Positions 41,333 to 54,729 of a DNA stretch of 64,000 nt are shown piece by piece. The notes below the pieces were generated by a model. The model was not told where the DNA came from, did not search any database, and saw only the letters and a list, made by a program, of their open reading frames with translations. Origin of the DNA: Colius striatus (Eukaryota; Chordata; Aves; Coliiformes; Coliidae). Position numbers and translations under genes: made by a program. The stretch covers positions 1,347,853 through 1,411,852 of the forward strand of contig NC_084768.1 of assembly GCF_028858725.1 (NCBI RefSeq). The letters run 5' to 3'. Position 1 is the first letter of the stretch, and each line of letters opens with the position of its first letter.

Positions 41333-43575
41333 TGGTACCTGGTTCAGGCATTAAAGGTGTCCCACCTGGGAAGCCTGCTTCCCTTTTCCTTGCAGGTGCT
41401 ATTTAGAGCACACACAGTTGCTTTTTAAAAGCAAAACCATCACAACAAAACCCAAAGAAACAGTTGATTTCCCTTCCCCAGTGCTGGCCACTGGACAAGG
41501 TGCTGGTCGGCAGCACTCTCAGGGTGCAGGGCTGGGCCCAGGACAGGCCTTTTGCAGGCACCACACTTCTGGAGGCTCCTGCTAATGCAGTTCCTGGGCA
41601 GTGCTCAGGGAATGAGAGCACTTGTCCATAATTGCTAGTTTTGGTCCCTCCCCATCACTCGGTCTGGCTCCCTGCCCTCATCTTTCACCTCCTCCCTCTC
41701 TGTCTTTACCCCATCACTGGTTTTTCTTTCTCTTTCTCTGTAGGACTCCTTGTCTGTATTTTCTAACCCCTCCCTGCCTGTCCTACACCCTGTTGCTATT
41801 TTTTCTCCTCTCCTGCTCCCTGCCCTTTGCCTTTTTCTATCACCATGTTGTGATTCCTGGCCTTATTTTCCCTCTCTCCCCCACAGCCTGTCCCCACTTT
41901 CCTGCCCGTCTCTCTTGCTCAGCTGGCTGGAACTTCTCTCTTCTCTCCAGGCCTCCATCCTGCTCCTCACCCCCTTGAAAGGGCTCTTCCTCTGACTCTC
42001 TCAGGCCATCACTGTTCCACCCTCCTGCGCCTCCTTCTGCTGATCCACATCCCTCTGTTCTTTGCTCTCTATGGATGCTTTCCCTCCCCTCCCCTCCCCT
42101 CCTCTCCCTTTCTCTTTCCTTCCCTATTCCCTTCTGTCCTAATCCCTGTCCCATTTCTCTGTCACTCCACTCTCCTGGTGCCTTTTCTGTCTCTCTGCCC
42201 CCTGTCCCTCTCCCTGCCTGTGTCTGTGTATCCCCCCATCCTCCTTTCTGCCCTTCCAGTCCTCTCTCTGTCCCTCTCTGCTGCTGCTTGTTGCTCTTTT
42301 TCCTCCTGCACTCCCTGTCTCCTTAAGCTCCATCCCTTTCCTGCTCTGTCCCTCTGCCCTGCTCCTCCCCGTATTTTCCTCCTCCTCCTCCTTTGGCTCC
42401 TCCTGGGGCTGGGCCTGTGCAGCCCTGGGGAGGCGGCCATGGGGCTGCAGGGTCAGGGGGGCCTGGCCAGGGGCTGGTGTCCCTGCAGGGTCAGGCAGCA
42501 GGAAGGAGGCCCCGGGGCACGTGGGAGCTGTAGGCCTGGGGCACTGGCTACCGGCCAGCCATGTTGGCTCCTGGGCCATGTGGGAGCTGTAGCCCTGGGC
42601 AGGGGCTGCCAGCCGTCCCTGTTCATTGCTGGGCGCTCTGGGAGCTGTCGCTGCCCCCTCAGCTGCCCACAGCCGTGTCGGTGCTGTGAGGCACAGGCTG
42701 TGCTGCAGCTGTGGCCTGGCTGAGGTGAGGGCTGGGGCCAGCCAGGCCCTTGGGCAGCTCTGGGGGTGTCTCCTGCCTGCTGCCCACCCGGGGCTGGTGA
42801 TGGGAGCTCCAGGCTGGAGCTGGGCCTGGCTGGGGCAGCCCCTTGGTGACCCGAGAGCTGGGGAGGGGCAGGAGATGGAGACAAGGCCCCGGGCACAGGC
42901 CCCGGGTGCCCCAGCTGCCAGAGCCCCCGCAGCCGCCCCAGCATCTCAGTCTGACAGCAGCAGTGTGTGGTGCTGCTCACTCTGGCAGGGCTTTCACTCC
43001 ATTTCCCTTCTCCCCACAGGTGCTGGTCCAGAGGTTTCGCAGGCACAGCCCGGCCGGGAGCTCGCCGTCCTGGCTGTGCCGCTGTTTTGGCAGCCGCCGC
43101 GGGGCAAGTTCACACACCCAGGTAGGGACCCTGGCTGTGATGCCAACCTGATGTCCTTCAGGAGTGAAAAACACAGTGTAGTGTTGGCTGGGGGTTGTTG
43201 TTGTTGTATCTCTGGGATTGATGTGACCTTGCAGAGGCAGCTGTTGGGATTTCAGCAGACATTTCCAGTTAAACCTGTGCTGACTGCTGCCCTGACGTGC
43301 AGCTGGAACCCACTGCTGAGCTGCTTGATGAAGTGCACTTCTGCCCTGTCGTATATTATCATATATAATCATATTTTCAACTTCACAGCAAATCAGTAGC
43401 TCCTACTCACTGTAGCAGCCATTCCGGCTCTTTTTTATGGCTCAGTAATGGAGAGGGGAGTTTCCACAATTAAAACAAGAAGGTAAGATTCTACCAAGTC
43501 AAAGTGCCTGGTGTATTCAATGGGTGGACTTCTTGGGATGCTTGCACAGTCTGTTTGAGTTTGTCTCTGACTGGG
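41333..43575 (+). repeat. Repeat unit S, copy 3 (longest)
   Basis: Matches copy 2 (13,130-14,995, reversed) nearly end to end: the 41,333-42,620 part equals copy 1 and the 42,620-43,020 part equals 13,330-13,689. The last part, 43,325-43,575, equals 13,130-13,295. The intervening 43,021-43,324 is specific to this copy and carries an exon-like segment. Sequence similarity is high across non-coding positions, suggesting recent duplication or gene conversion. Confidence 0.75.
43021..43122 (+). other. Exon-like segment inside S copy 3
   Basis: Flanked by CTTCTCCCCACAG and GTAGGGACC. One frame is open: VLVQRFRRHSPAGSSPSWLC followed by RCFGSRRGASSHTQ. The family is not recognised. Because copy 2 carries the same acceptor but not this segment, it is either an exon lost from copy 2 or an insertion into copy 3. 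Confidence 0.35.
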
Positions 43576-46434
43576 ACGTGTAGTCTTGGAGAAAGGAGCA
43601 GGGCTCAGAAGTGTGCTACCACCTGAACTCACTTGGCTCATCGGTGCTGCAGGGCCCAGGTTGTGGTTTTGGGGTCAGTCTAGTTCCTGTGTGCGTGAGC
43701 CAACATCCAGGCCTGACAAGGTAGTAGTGGTGAGGCACAGTAGAGCTGGAGCTCTTAGCCAGGCTGGTAATTTGTCTGCAGGGCCAAGTCCAAACTATGA
43801 AGGTGTAAATATAGAGCACTGTGTGGAGAATTGCTGCAAATCATTTGCCTTCCAAACCCCATGACTGAGCCCCTGTCTGAACTATTTTTTGGGTTACAGT
43901 TGGTGTGTGTCCTTTTGTGATTGCCTCTCTCTCCATTTCTCTGCAAACCTGTGGTTCCCCTGAGAGTGCCCTGGTGGTGAAACACTCCTGGCCTGGCAAA
44001 GATGTAGCTCAACACCTTCATGCAGCTCCAAGTCAGCAGCAGCCTTGGTTTTGCAGCCTTTAGCAGAAAGGAATGTTTGCTACTGCCTTTGGGTATGCTG
44101 CTCTCAGAGATAATTGAGAGAAGCAAGAATGGGCTTGTTCTGTAGAAGTGTGGACTGGCCAATTTGATCCTGCCAAGAGGGAATTGATGCTGCAGATGGG
44201 TGCAGACTTTGTGGTCCTTAGGAGAACAACAGCTTGGATTTAATTTGTTGACAGGGTAACTTGTATATTGGAACAGGCACATGAAGGATCTGAGCTAACA
44301 CATGCATTTGTCAGGATTGCAGGAGAAGCGTGGTGAGTCCTGAACTTTTGGAGTGATTTCTTCAGGCTGCACAAATGCACAGCAGAGCTTTGGCAGGGTG
44401 GTGAGTAAACCTTTAGTACTGACTTGGTTCCTTTTTCTGATCTTTAGGCCAGGGAATCATCTGTGTGAATCCAATCAATCAATTGGCTCTGTAGCATTCC
44501 TGGTAAGTTTGTTGTCCTGAAAGCAGATCAGAGGCAGACAAGTGGGGATCCCCATCTGAAACGAGTCTGAAAGCCTCAGTGCCCGAGTCTGCAAAGTCTC
44601 CCAAGAAAGGGTCTAAGCTTTCAAATGTAGAGGAAATGGTTGAAGCGTTCAGCCAGAAATCTGAGTCTTTGCCCTTGAAGCCACTTTAGAATGGAAGGAA
44701 ATCTGAAATGTTTTATCCAAGGGTTCCCTCTGATCAGAGGGAAAACTGAAGCTGGCAGCTGTGTGAAAGGTATGGTGGGTGAGAAAATGCTTTAGAAATC
44801 CAGATTTCTCTAGAGCAGCAAATCTTTGTCTCCTGTCAGCTGGCCTTTGCCTGGTGGGGTCAGTGCTGGTGAGGTCAAGAGCACGCAGCTGCCTCAGGGA
44901 GCTCGTGAAGTTTCAGGGCCCACAGGAGTAAGCTGAATTTTGCCAAACCCAGCAAAGGGTGTTGAGGTGCTGTGGGAATTGGCCATTGCTCTGTGTCTGT
45001 CTCTTGGCAAAGGTGAGGGGATGCCAGTGAGATGTCACCTTTGTCTGTGTCTCAGGAAATGCTGATGGATGGAGGTGGTCTGAAAGGCAGCAGCCTGGGA
45101 GCCGCTGCTGCTGCCTGTGCTCGCTGAGCATTTCTGCAGAGCAGGCTCCTGCCTGAACCACCTGCATGTGGACTCTGATCTGCGCTTGCCCAACTGGCCT
45201 GTGGGTTCCTAAAAGCCGCTGTGGAACAGAACTAGTTGGAGGAGGTGGAAAGAAGGAGATAATTGCAGAGTTTCTGCTCATGGCTGTGTTAATGACAACA
45301 GATGGGGGAGAACTAAGGTTACAAGGCCATAGTTTGAAATTCCCAACTGAACTTCTCCCTGATCTGTGCTGTGAGCATTAAGTAAAGAGTAAGTGAGGAG
45401 CTCTGTCATTCAGAACTGCCCCAAGCAATCTGCTGGCCTCATTTGGAAGAACATGGCCCCGTTGAAGAACCCAGAAGTAGGGTAACTGTGCTTTCAAAGG
45501 AAAAAATTCCCTGTGTCTAAACCAGAATGCATCAGTGGATGCATCAGCACTCAACTGATAGGATGTGTGAATAGCCTGAAATCCAGATTTAGATGCATTT
45601 CAGGGGATTCTTTTCAAAGAGACAAATTCAAAGCTCATCAAATTTGTGTCTGCCAGTTTGTGAATGAGGCAGCTTTTGATCAAAGGCCCCAGTGTGGAAG
45701 GCTGATTTCCAAAGGCTTCCTTTGCTGTCTTTGGGTGTCATTTTGAACAAACTCAGTAATCCTGGGGTTTCCTCCAAACAATAATTCACACCAAGCATCC
45801 CAAAAGGAAGTAGCCCACCAAAAGAACAGCTTGGTTTGGGAGACAGCAGGTAGACGTACAATGGACAAGGTCATGTTGACCTTATGAAGAGTGAAATTGA
45901 GTAGTTTGGTGCATCATGGGCAGGCAATGGGAAGTGTCATGGCATGAATCAAAGTATCATTTGCAGATGGGAGGGCTCTATTGATTTTGGGAGCTGCCCA
46001 GAATTAGTATCAAAGCTAACTCATCCTGACAAGGCTGTGTTGTAGCTGTGTGAGACTGTGCGATGGAACGTGCTCCCCAGAGGAGATTTCAGAAGAAGAG
46101 CCCTTTCAGTGGTACATTTCTGTTTTAGATGGGCAACCAATCATTCAGAGTTTCAAACTGCATTATAGGTACTTGAGGAAAGTTTCTTTTCAAGCAGCAC
46201 TGATACCTGAAGTTGTACCAGCTGCTGAATTGTGGAAGTTGTCAGGATTGTCCTTTTTTGTACCCAGAGCAGGACAGGGTGTGTGGTGCTGTACATTTCA
46301 GTAGGTGACACAGCATGCAGACAGTAACTAGAGATCTGTGCTAGTGGGTTGCATTATGTTATGGTTCAAATGCTTATATGGTGCCTGCTGCTAGGTTCTA
46401 TACTTGGTTATGTGTTACAGCAGTGTGCAACAGA
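43576..46434. other. No recognisable gene
   Basis: Moderately AT-rich sequence resembling introns. A short open stretch at about 46,050-46,160 (EEISEEEPFQWYISVLDGQ) and one at 45,166-45,280 are not assignable. No CR1 was recognised. Confidence 0.4.
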
Positions 46435-46845
46435 GAGTTATTTTCCAGAGGAAGCCACTGAGTGACTGATTATTCAGGTTATGGAGGTTTAGTCATAAGA
46501 GCTCTTTCCAATGGTGGAAGCCACTCCTTAAGCAGTGGGTACATGTGTGTGAGCAACCAAGACCAGGGAAGTGGAGGGAGAGGCACATTGCACTAATTGC
46601 TTTGTAGTTCTAAAAGCTTTGTCTGGAATTTGGATTATTAGTTATTGATTTGTTCCTGCAGCCATGGTGTGTTCCCTGCAGCCTTTCAAACCCTAAGAGT
46701 GAAGAGAGGCTGAAAACACCATGAAGTTTCCTCAATTTCTGCTGTCTGAGTAAAGACAGGAACCTGGTAGAAGTGGGACCAGGCCCTTTGGGGAGGTGCA
46801 TCTTATGCCATCAGGTGTGTGTGCTTTGCAGTTCTTCAGAACAAG
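46435..46845 (+). repeat. Repeat T, copy 2
   Basis: Inverted counterpart of 12,636-13,055. It ends in TGCTTTGCAG, after which one frame reads FLQNKSIPDILEGNLPLAHF then CVSQPFPDCDVQ up to about 46,990. This looks like an exon start, but I cannot name the family. Confidence 0.65.
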
Positions 46846-47514
46846 TCCATTCCAGACATTTTGGAAGGAAACCTGCCACTTGCACACTTCTGTGTGTCCC
46901 AGCCATTCCCAGACTGTGATGTACAGCGTCACTGTCTGGGGAGTTCTGAGGTCTCTTTGGGAATATTTGTCATGTGTGGAGCCAAAATAGCATTTATCAG
47001 CTTTCCAGCTGTTTCCCCTCACCTAAGAAAGCCTTTTCTGCTCCTTTTTGTGTAGGGTAAGTATAACTTCAGGGCAGGAAGATGAGCGAATCCCTTTTCT
47101 GTGATGGTACAGTGGAAAAAAGGCAGGATCATGGACACCATGAATCTCCCAGCTGTAAAGCATTGCAGAATTCTACAGAAAAAGAGCTGTGTGCAGACAG
47201 AAACACATCTGTGCCGTCTTTCTAACTCCCAGATATGTCGCACTGGTGCTGTCAAAGTTGCTGGCATCCATTTCAGTTCTTTGCTGCATTACTAGTTGCA
47301 GCCAGTAACTCTAACACTTGTCTGACTCCATTTGTGTACTGAACTGAATCATTTGAGCTCTGCAGGCATTTAATACATTGTAAATATGATGAAAGTGTTG
47401 GAAACAGCAGCTGCTTGGCTGTAGGAGCCCAAGTTGCAGTTTCTTTCATTCATGTGCTGTGCTTGGTCTGGGCTGCTTTACTCTGACCTGTTGCATCTAA
47501 TTTCTTCACACAGG

Positions 47515-47681
47515 TGCTGACTTTGATCACATTATGGAGAGAGGCTGTGAACTTGACCTCCTTCCATCCCAGAGTGGATCATGGTTGTGTGCTTCCCTGC
47601 TGGCTGCTCTGAGGAAACTCACCCCCACAAGCTGTACGATGTGACCTGGATGCTCAAATCCAAACACGAGGACAACTTGGT
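47515..47681 (+). other. Exon-like island, unrecognised family
   Basis: Preceded by TTCACACAG and followed by TTG|GTATGG. The last part reads SEETHPHKLYDVTWMLKSKH then EDNL. An upstream frame (VLTLITLWREAVNLTSFHPR) would need a frameshift near 47,580 to join it, so this is probably a decayed exon. I do not recognise the protein. Confidence 0.35.
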
Positions 47682-50600
47682 ATGGACTGGACCAGTCTGT
47701 TGTGCTACATCGTCTTCTGTCCTGCAGGAAGACCACAGATGCCATTGTAAGCCAATATCCCACCTAGACTGTCATAAACCAGAAGTCACCTGAGCTCACC
47801 TGAAGCCTCTTGGGTGCAGCTTTACAGCTCGCCAAGCAAGAGGGAGATTTTCAGTAGCGTGTTCAGCCCTTAGGGAAGGACAGCTGTGAAAAGCCCTTTT
47901 GTGCTGGTGGCACTGCAGTCTCTGTGGCTTCAGAATAAGTGCACTGGCAGTTTTCCTTGTGTCTACTGTCTGCTTGGAAACATGATCTAAAAGGGAGGAT
48001 ACTGTTGGGTGTGCTGTCCAGCTCTTTTCCATTAACTAGAGTGATACATTTTCTCTTGCTGTTCAGTGTTCTGTGGGCATTTCAGTTGGAGGCAAATCTC
48101 TCACGAGCTCCATGTGCAGATTCATTTCTTTTCAAGTGCTGTCCCAAACTGTTGAACCTCCTGTGCTGTTTTCTGTCTAGTGCATCTAAATCCTTTGGCA
48201 TGTCTTGGCTCAGCTTATTGTATGAAGGTATATTTAGAACAGGGATGCTATTTTCTTTCCTTTTTCCTGCTACTGGGTGTTTAGTCAGTGTGTGTAAACC
48301 ATTAGAATTAAATGCAGGGCTTCGGGAGCAGGAATTTGACCCATGGTGGACATTAGTTTCTGGAGAGCTTCCCCTAGTGATTTAAAATACATTCTTTTCC
48401 GCTTAGAGACAGAGGTGTCACAGATGCATTACCAGCTGTTGTCCTCAAGATGTGCTTGTAATCCTTGTAACGTGGTCTGTTGTCCTCAGCAAGCCACCTG
48501 CTTGCTCTTGGTTCCCCTTCTTCAGGCTGTAGAGCTCAAGACATCAGGAGTTTGAGGGTGACCTGTATGTCGAGGCCTACTGGTTCAAATCCACCTCTTC
48601 TCGGGGACCTTTCCTGTGCAACAGCAGTGCTTTGGTATCTGTGAAATGAGCTCATAGTTCCAGCCCAGTCCAATTCCCCTCAATAGCTGTTTGTATGACA
48701 ACAACCTGTTCTATGGCAGGTCTGGTTTAGGGTGCAGCCCCTCTAAGTGGGATTGCAGTCAGTTGCTCTTGCCACACGAGGCTGTGTGAGGCTTTTGGGT
48801 TTGTTGCAGTTTTGCTCTTTCTATTCCAGTGAGTGCTTTGGAAATGGTGTGGCCTGGTCAAAAGAAATTGTGATGCCATGTTCTGCAATGGCTTTTCTGC
48901 AGATGTGTGAGATCCCCTGGCAAAGCACACCAGGCTGAGCTCATTGTTCATCCCTCTTTTGCTTCTCGTGTCTCAAAGAGCCCATCAGCCTGCTCAAGAG
49001 CAGTGAGTGTAGGAGAGAGATGTGTAGAGCAGCAACTCCCATCCTCCACCCAGCTCCCAAAAAAGACAAGCCATGGAGCAGATCTGCTGAAGCTGATGGG
49101 AACAGTTTGACCTTTTTGTTGGGTCAGGGTCCCAGCTGGCACAGAGTATACTGCACATTCTCCCCCCAGATTTGTGTGTGTGTTCAACTGTTGCTACTGG
49201 AGTGGGCAGTGAGGACAGAGCAGGGGAATGATACACCCAAGGAATTGGGTGAGTGCATTGTTGCCTCTTTGAGTCTCAGATTGTTATGAAGAGTATGAAC
49301 GAAAAAGCATAAGTGTGCCACTTGCTGCAATGGTAGAAGGTTGTACTTTGACCAGACCAGAGTCCTGTACAGAGAGATGGAAGCGTGTCTGTAGCTGACA
49401 GGAATGTTTTTCTCTGTCAATCAGGTACAACAGAGCCAGCACAGCACGTGAACTTGGTGCATGGGATTCACAGTGTTCTCACTGACTGCTGGAACCTCTG
49501 TTTCTTTTTTCTGTACCCTCCTGCCTTCCTCTGCTGAAGTGCCAAAGAGCCACAGCAGAGCCATTCTGGGCACAGAAGGGAAGAGAAGGTGTTTTCTGAG
49601 TATGTTGCTCCTTCCTTGTGCCTTTTAAGCGTTGTGGGGGTGTGATGCCAAACAGCATGACAGGCGTATTTGAAACATTCTCTCCCTTGGTGGCTCAGGG
49701 CAGAGGAAACAAAGCCAGAACTGATGATTTGACTGCTTCAGTGACCTTCTAGCCTGGCATACTTTGCACCTCCTGTACGGCCTGGAGTCACGGCTAGGCA
49801 GTGGTTTCCATTTCTGTAGCTGCTGCTTCTGTTTGGGGAAGCCAAGAAATGTGTATTTCACTGAGACAACTCCCCAGTGGCACTCCCAGGAGATCATGGC
49901 AAGTATCCTTTTGCAGCCTGAGCTGCTGGGCTTTGTTACAATTGATTACAGTGTGGCTTTGGCACATGCCTGTTTGAAATATGCCTTCCAGTTGACTGGA
50001 GAAGGGAGGAGGTGCTTTGCCTCAGGCAGGAAACTGCCTGAAGGTGTGGAAAGGGAAGGTGTCAGTGGAAGAAACACTCTGGTCTGACCTGTGAGTGCTG
50101 GAGTTGATAGAGAGGTGCTTCTTGCTTTTCTTTTTCCTTCCAAATATCTTGGCATATTTCAAGCAGTAACCTGCTGGATTTCCATGAAAACCTGAAACTG
50201 GGCTAACATGGTGCCTGTGTCTGTTTGACAGCACTGGTCACACTCTGAGGAGATGTGCTAGGAAGAAATTCTTTGGTGATAAAGTTTTAGCTTTACTGCA
50301 GCCATGCCAAAGGAAAGTCTTTAACTGGTTTCTAATTGGTACCAATAAGAAATGTCTCTGGGTGCTGTCACAGGGACAAGAACAGGCACTCTAGAGCAGA
50401 TCTCCTACTGGGGATCTATTCTGATAACAGAGAAGCAGTTGGAGGTTTGCCTGAACAAGGGGTGCAGATTTACACCCTTTGTGTTTAGAAACTTCAGATG
50501 CAGTGTGGCTGTGCTGTCGTGTTTGCTTTGCTGAGCCATTTCCCAGCTTGCATTCCCAGCTCCCCCCTGCACTGACACCGAGGGGCCGGTTCTGTGCAGA

Positions 50601-51899
50601 GCCACGTTGGGGATCACACAGAGGGACTGTTTGGAGTTGTGTCAGGGCCGTGTTTGTGCTCATGGCAGAACACGTGCAGCCCAAACCTGCCGTGTTCCAC
50701 TGACTAAGCAGGCTGCAGCAACAGGACATGTCACGGGCTGCGAGTTCCCTGTGCATGCAGGACAGCAGGAGGCTGATGGGAGGAGCAGCCAAAGCTACAC
50801 TTTGCCTTTCTGGCTGGAGGGAAGGACACCCGTGCTGTTGCTGTCTAAAGCACCCTCTGAGATACAGGCCCTACTTGAGCCCTTGGCATTGAGGGCAAGC
50901 CTTGCACATCTGGCTGCCCAGGAAACCACAAGGTGCTGAAGAGCAGCTAGCTCTAAGCAAAAGGAACCACAAGGCAAGAAGTAGTGTCAGGGCAGGCAAA
51001 TGCCAGCACAGGCACCTGAGCTGTGCCAACAGCAGCTGCTCAACACAATCCCAGAGGCTGCTGTGGAAATGACAGCCCCAAGGTGGTGGCAGGCAGCCAG
51101 GGGGCCACTGTCCTGCTGGGGAGCTGTCCCAGCTGGAGCCTGAGGGATGGGAAAGCGTTTTTGAGCTGTCCCCACGGTGGTTCTCCCCTCTTTTGGAAAG
51201 GATCTCACCATCCAGTGTCCTCAAGGGTAGGACCAACCTTGTCTAAGAAAACATAGAGTCTAAAGAAAAGGAGTCTGTGACGTTTCTTAGGGGGGATCCA
51301 AATGCTGATGTTTTTTCCCCCGGGATGTCATTCTGTTGTGTGACTTTCCTTTTGTTCATGGAAGTAGAACAGTAACAGTCTCACTGAGTTCTGCTCTCCT
51401 GCAGGCCCGGCTGCTTCACTGCCTGGCTGTCCTCAGGCACCCGAGGCGCTCGACTCAGCTCAGTTAATCACTCTGTTCATGGCAGAACATTCCAGAAAGT
51501 GTGTCCCTTAGAGCTGGTAGAAACCATCCCCAAAGGGCAGTGTGTAAAGGGTTAATGACCTTCCAGATTCCAGATTCCTGATATTAGCAAGAAGAAAGCG
51601 CTTGTGTTCTTTCTCTGAACAGAGTGAAAGATGAGATTCGGGAAAAAGGAAGAGAAAATCGTTTGGTTTCCGGTTTCCTTTGGATAAGACAGAACCAACT
51701 CTCCTGTCTGTTCTGGATCCTTCTGCCATATTCATTCTTTCTTTGCCCTAGAGGTTTATGAGCCTGACTTGCTTATTCCAGAAGGATTTACTCTCTAGGA
51801 CTGCCTTTGAATCCCATCTGCTACTGCTGGGGCTTCTTCTGGGTGTTTGGTAGTGTCCTTGGGAGACTCTTATCCTTGTTTCAGGTGGGACGTGCTTAC

Positions 51900-52255
51900 A
51901 GTTGCCTGATGTGTTTTTCCCAGTCACTCATGATCTTCCCAGCAGGACAGATTTCTTTGTCTCACCCAATATAATGATTCTGGATCCATCCCAGTTTGTG
52001 CTGAGTGTTCTTGTACTAAACCAAACTGGGACAGATCTTCCTGAGACTTTTCTTTGCCAGACTCAGGGATGTTTTCCAGCAGCTCTGCCTGTGCTGGAGT
52101 TCCCAACCTTTGTGGTGTTCAGCATCTCTGTGGCATTTCAGTCCTGTTTGGACACTGGGCTTGGGCACAGGTTGGTCACTGGCTCAGGTTGCTTCAGTGA
52201 TGTCTCAGCTTCTTGCTTGCATGTAAAGCAGAGGGGAATGGCCAGGGTCCTTTGA
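51900..52255 (+). other. Open, protein-like stretch, unrecognised
   Basis: A 117-codon ORF containing TDFFVSPNIMILDPSQFVLS and VLVLNQTGTDLPETF. Its beta-strand-like composition (Val, Phe, Leu, Pro, Thr) and acceptable codon use resemble an extracellular or Ig-like domain, but I could not place it in a family. Borders are uncertain. Confidence 0.25.
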
Positions 52256-53650
52256 TAACACTGAGGGTGTTTTCAGAAGGGGCAAGGACTTGCTGAGAGG
52301 TTTTAAATCCCTTTTTCTGCACAGGTCTGCCTCCAGTCTGTCCCACAGTGCGTCCAGAAACAGGCAGACAGCTCCTCCAAGCAGATGTAGGCTGCTGGAG
52401 AGTGGTACACTACAACAGAGTTTCCACTGGCTGTGTTTGACACATGGTGTGCTCTCTGCTTCCTGGGCAGCATCAGTGTTGTGTTGGTTTGTTGTGCTTT
52501 CTGCTTGTGGTGTTGTGCTTTCTGCTAATGCTGTCTTTGTATTGCAGGCTGTGCTGAGAAGGGAAAGCATTGGCTTGTGCCCCGTCCTGAGAGCTCATTT
52601 CCATGTGGTCAGCACAGGAGCCAGGTAGGTGTGTGGTAACGTCCCCCGTGTCTCTGCAGGATGGGCTCCTGCCATCCTGCTGCCAGCAGCAGTTGTTGTG
52701 TGTTGCCTGTGTCAATGTAGAGATCACGAGCAATTAGAGAAAGCATACACAGGCAATAACACTGAAGGGAGGCAGCAGGGCAGCAGCCAATGCCCGTGTT
52801 TCAAGCTCTTCGTACAAGAGCACAGAGGAAGTACAGCAAAGGATGTAAATACTTGTGCAAGTCACATAGGCTGCCCATAGAGTACTTAATTCTTCCTGCA
52901 CTGCAGCTGCCAAACTCAGCGTCCCTGTCCAAGTGCAGAGAATTTATGTGTCTCTGGCAGAGCTCCCCATTTGGTCTCTTGAGTCCTCATTCCTGTGCCC
53001 TGTGTGAAAAAGCAGGGAGAAGATGGTGAGGCTGAGTGATATTTGCCAGTCTGCAGCTTGTCCTGCTGCCCTGGCTGGGACAGCTGCCCTCTCATCTTCA
53101 TATGGCCTCAGTGTTTCTGCTCTCAGCTTTTGTCTGCTCGGCAAAGTCTGCTCCCCACCAGGCTTTCATGGAATGAGTGCTGGAATGGGACCTGTGTCAG
53201 GGTGCTCTTTAACACAGAGCATGAGTGCTAAATGAATAGATGAGCCCTGTTCTGTGGGGCATGGGAAGTGTAGGCAGGAGCCTGTCAAGTCTTTGGAGGC
53301 TGTTGTCCTGTGCTGCTGGAATGGGTGAGAGACATGCACGTGGCTGCCACCTCTTATTGCTGTGTCCCTGCTCAGATCCTGCACAGCCAGTGCACACAGA
53401 GAGTGTCCACAGAGAGTGTCCACACACCCTGTGTGTTGCTAATCTAAAGCATTTCCCTGTGGCCTTTGCTACTGTAATTCTCTGGCCCAAGCCACTGGCT
53501 GTAGAGCACTCTGCTGCAAAGGTGATGGCTGCCCCTGCCGTGTCCGTAGCATTTGGTGGGTTCTTGGGATGCCCCAGCCCTGTCTGCCTGCTCATCCTGG
53601 CAGGAAAGGCAGGGAGTGATGAACCGTGATGAGAGAACTGCTCTAAGGAG

Positions 53651-54036
53651 TCCCAGAATGCCAGAATGGTGGGGGTGGGAAGGGACCTATAGAGATTATA
53701 AAGCCCAACCCTCTGCTAAAGCAGATCCACCAAGATCAGGCCACACGGGGACGTGTCCAGGTGAGTTTGTAAAGGTACCTGAGAAGGAGCCTCCAGCCCC
53801 TCCCTGGGCAGCCTGGGCCAGGGCTCCCTCAGCCTCACACTCAAAAGCTTTTCCTTGTGTTTATGTAGAACTATTTGTGTTCCAGCTTTTGCCCGTTACC
53901 CCTTGTCCTGTCACTGGAGACAGCAGAAAAAAGTGCCATCCCATCCTCTTGACATCCAGCTTTGAAATCCTGGTAAGTGCTGATGAGCTCTCCCCTCAGT
54001 CTTCTGTCGGCTGAACAGTCCCTGGTCCCGCAGCCA
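53651..54036 (-). mobile_element. CR1 LINE fragment
   Basis: Reverse-orientation CR1: GGGTGGGAAGGGACCTATAG, ACGTGTCCAGGTGAG, CCCTCCCTGGGCAGCCTGGG, CCCTTGTCCTGTCACTGGAG and GGCTGAACAGTCCCTGGTCC. Confidence 0.9.
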
Positions 54037-54729
54037 AGGTCTGCCTGTCATGGTGATGGTGTGTGTGAAAGAACACTTGCAGAGGCCTTGTCTGAGAAGG
54101 CAGCTACTCTGAGAGGTCCTTGGCATAAACCAAGTTCCCTTCCCTTGTAAATATGCAAAGGAGCATCTGGGATGACAGGAGAGTCACCCCTGAATGAACA
54201 CAAAGTGAGTCCCAGCTCCCACGCCTGCAGCAGAAAGCTCCATCCCTCCCAGCAGGGTTGGAGGGCAGGTCTGCACCTTGAGCAAAGCTCCCTGAGCAGG
54301 GAGGAACAACAGCAGCTCAGTCCTCCTGAAAGCCTCTGCAGGTTACTGCTGGGTCACACCCAAGCAGGAACTGTCAGGCTGGAGCAGGGAGTGGGGGCTG
54401 TGCAGGAGATGTGGCTGTAGCTCTTGTTCCTCAGACACTTTCTAGAAATGGGGGGGGTCAGAATATGGCCCAACAAACCAAACATCTCTTCCCTAAATGT
54501 TCATTGCTGGTAGAGCAAATAACTCTTCATGCAATCTGATCAGGTGCTCGGTTTGTCACCTGCATGTGGAGTTTTCTGTTTCCTCCTCAATGTTTTCTTT
54601 GTCCGCAGTTGCTGACGTGACCCTGCACCTCAGGCCCTGTGGCCATATCAGCTTCTTGCTGACATCCCTGTGACCCGGGTGATGGTGGTGATGAGCACTC
54701 TGGCAATGTTTCCCTTCCAACGGGCTGAG

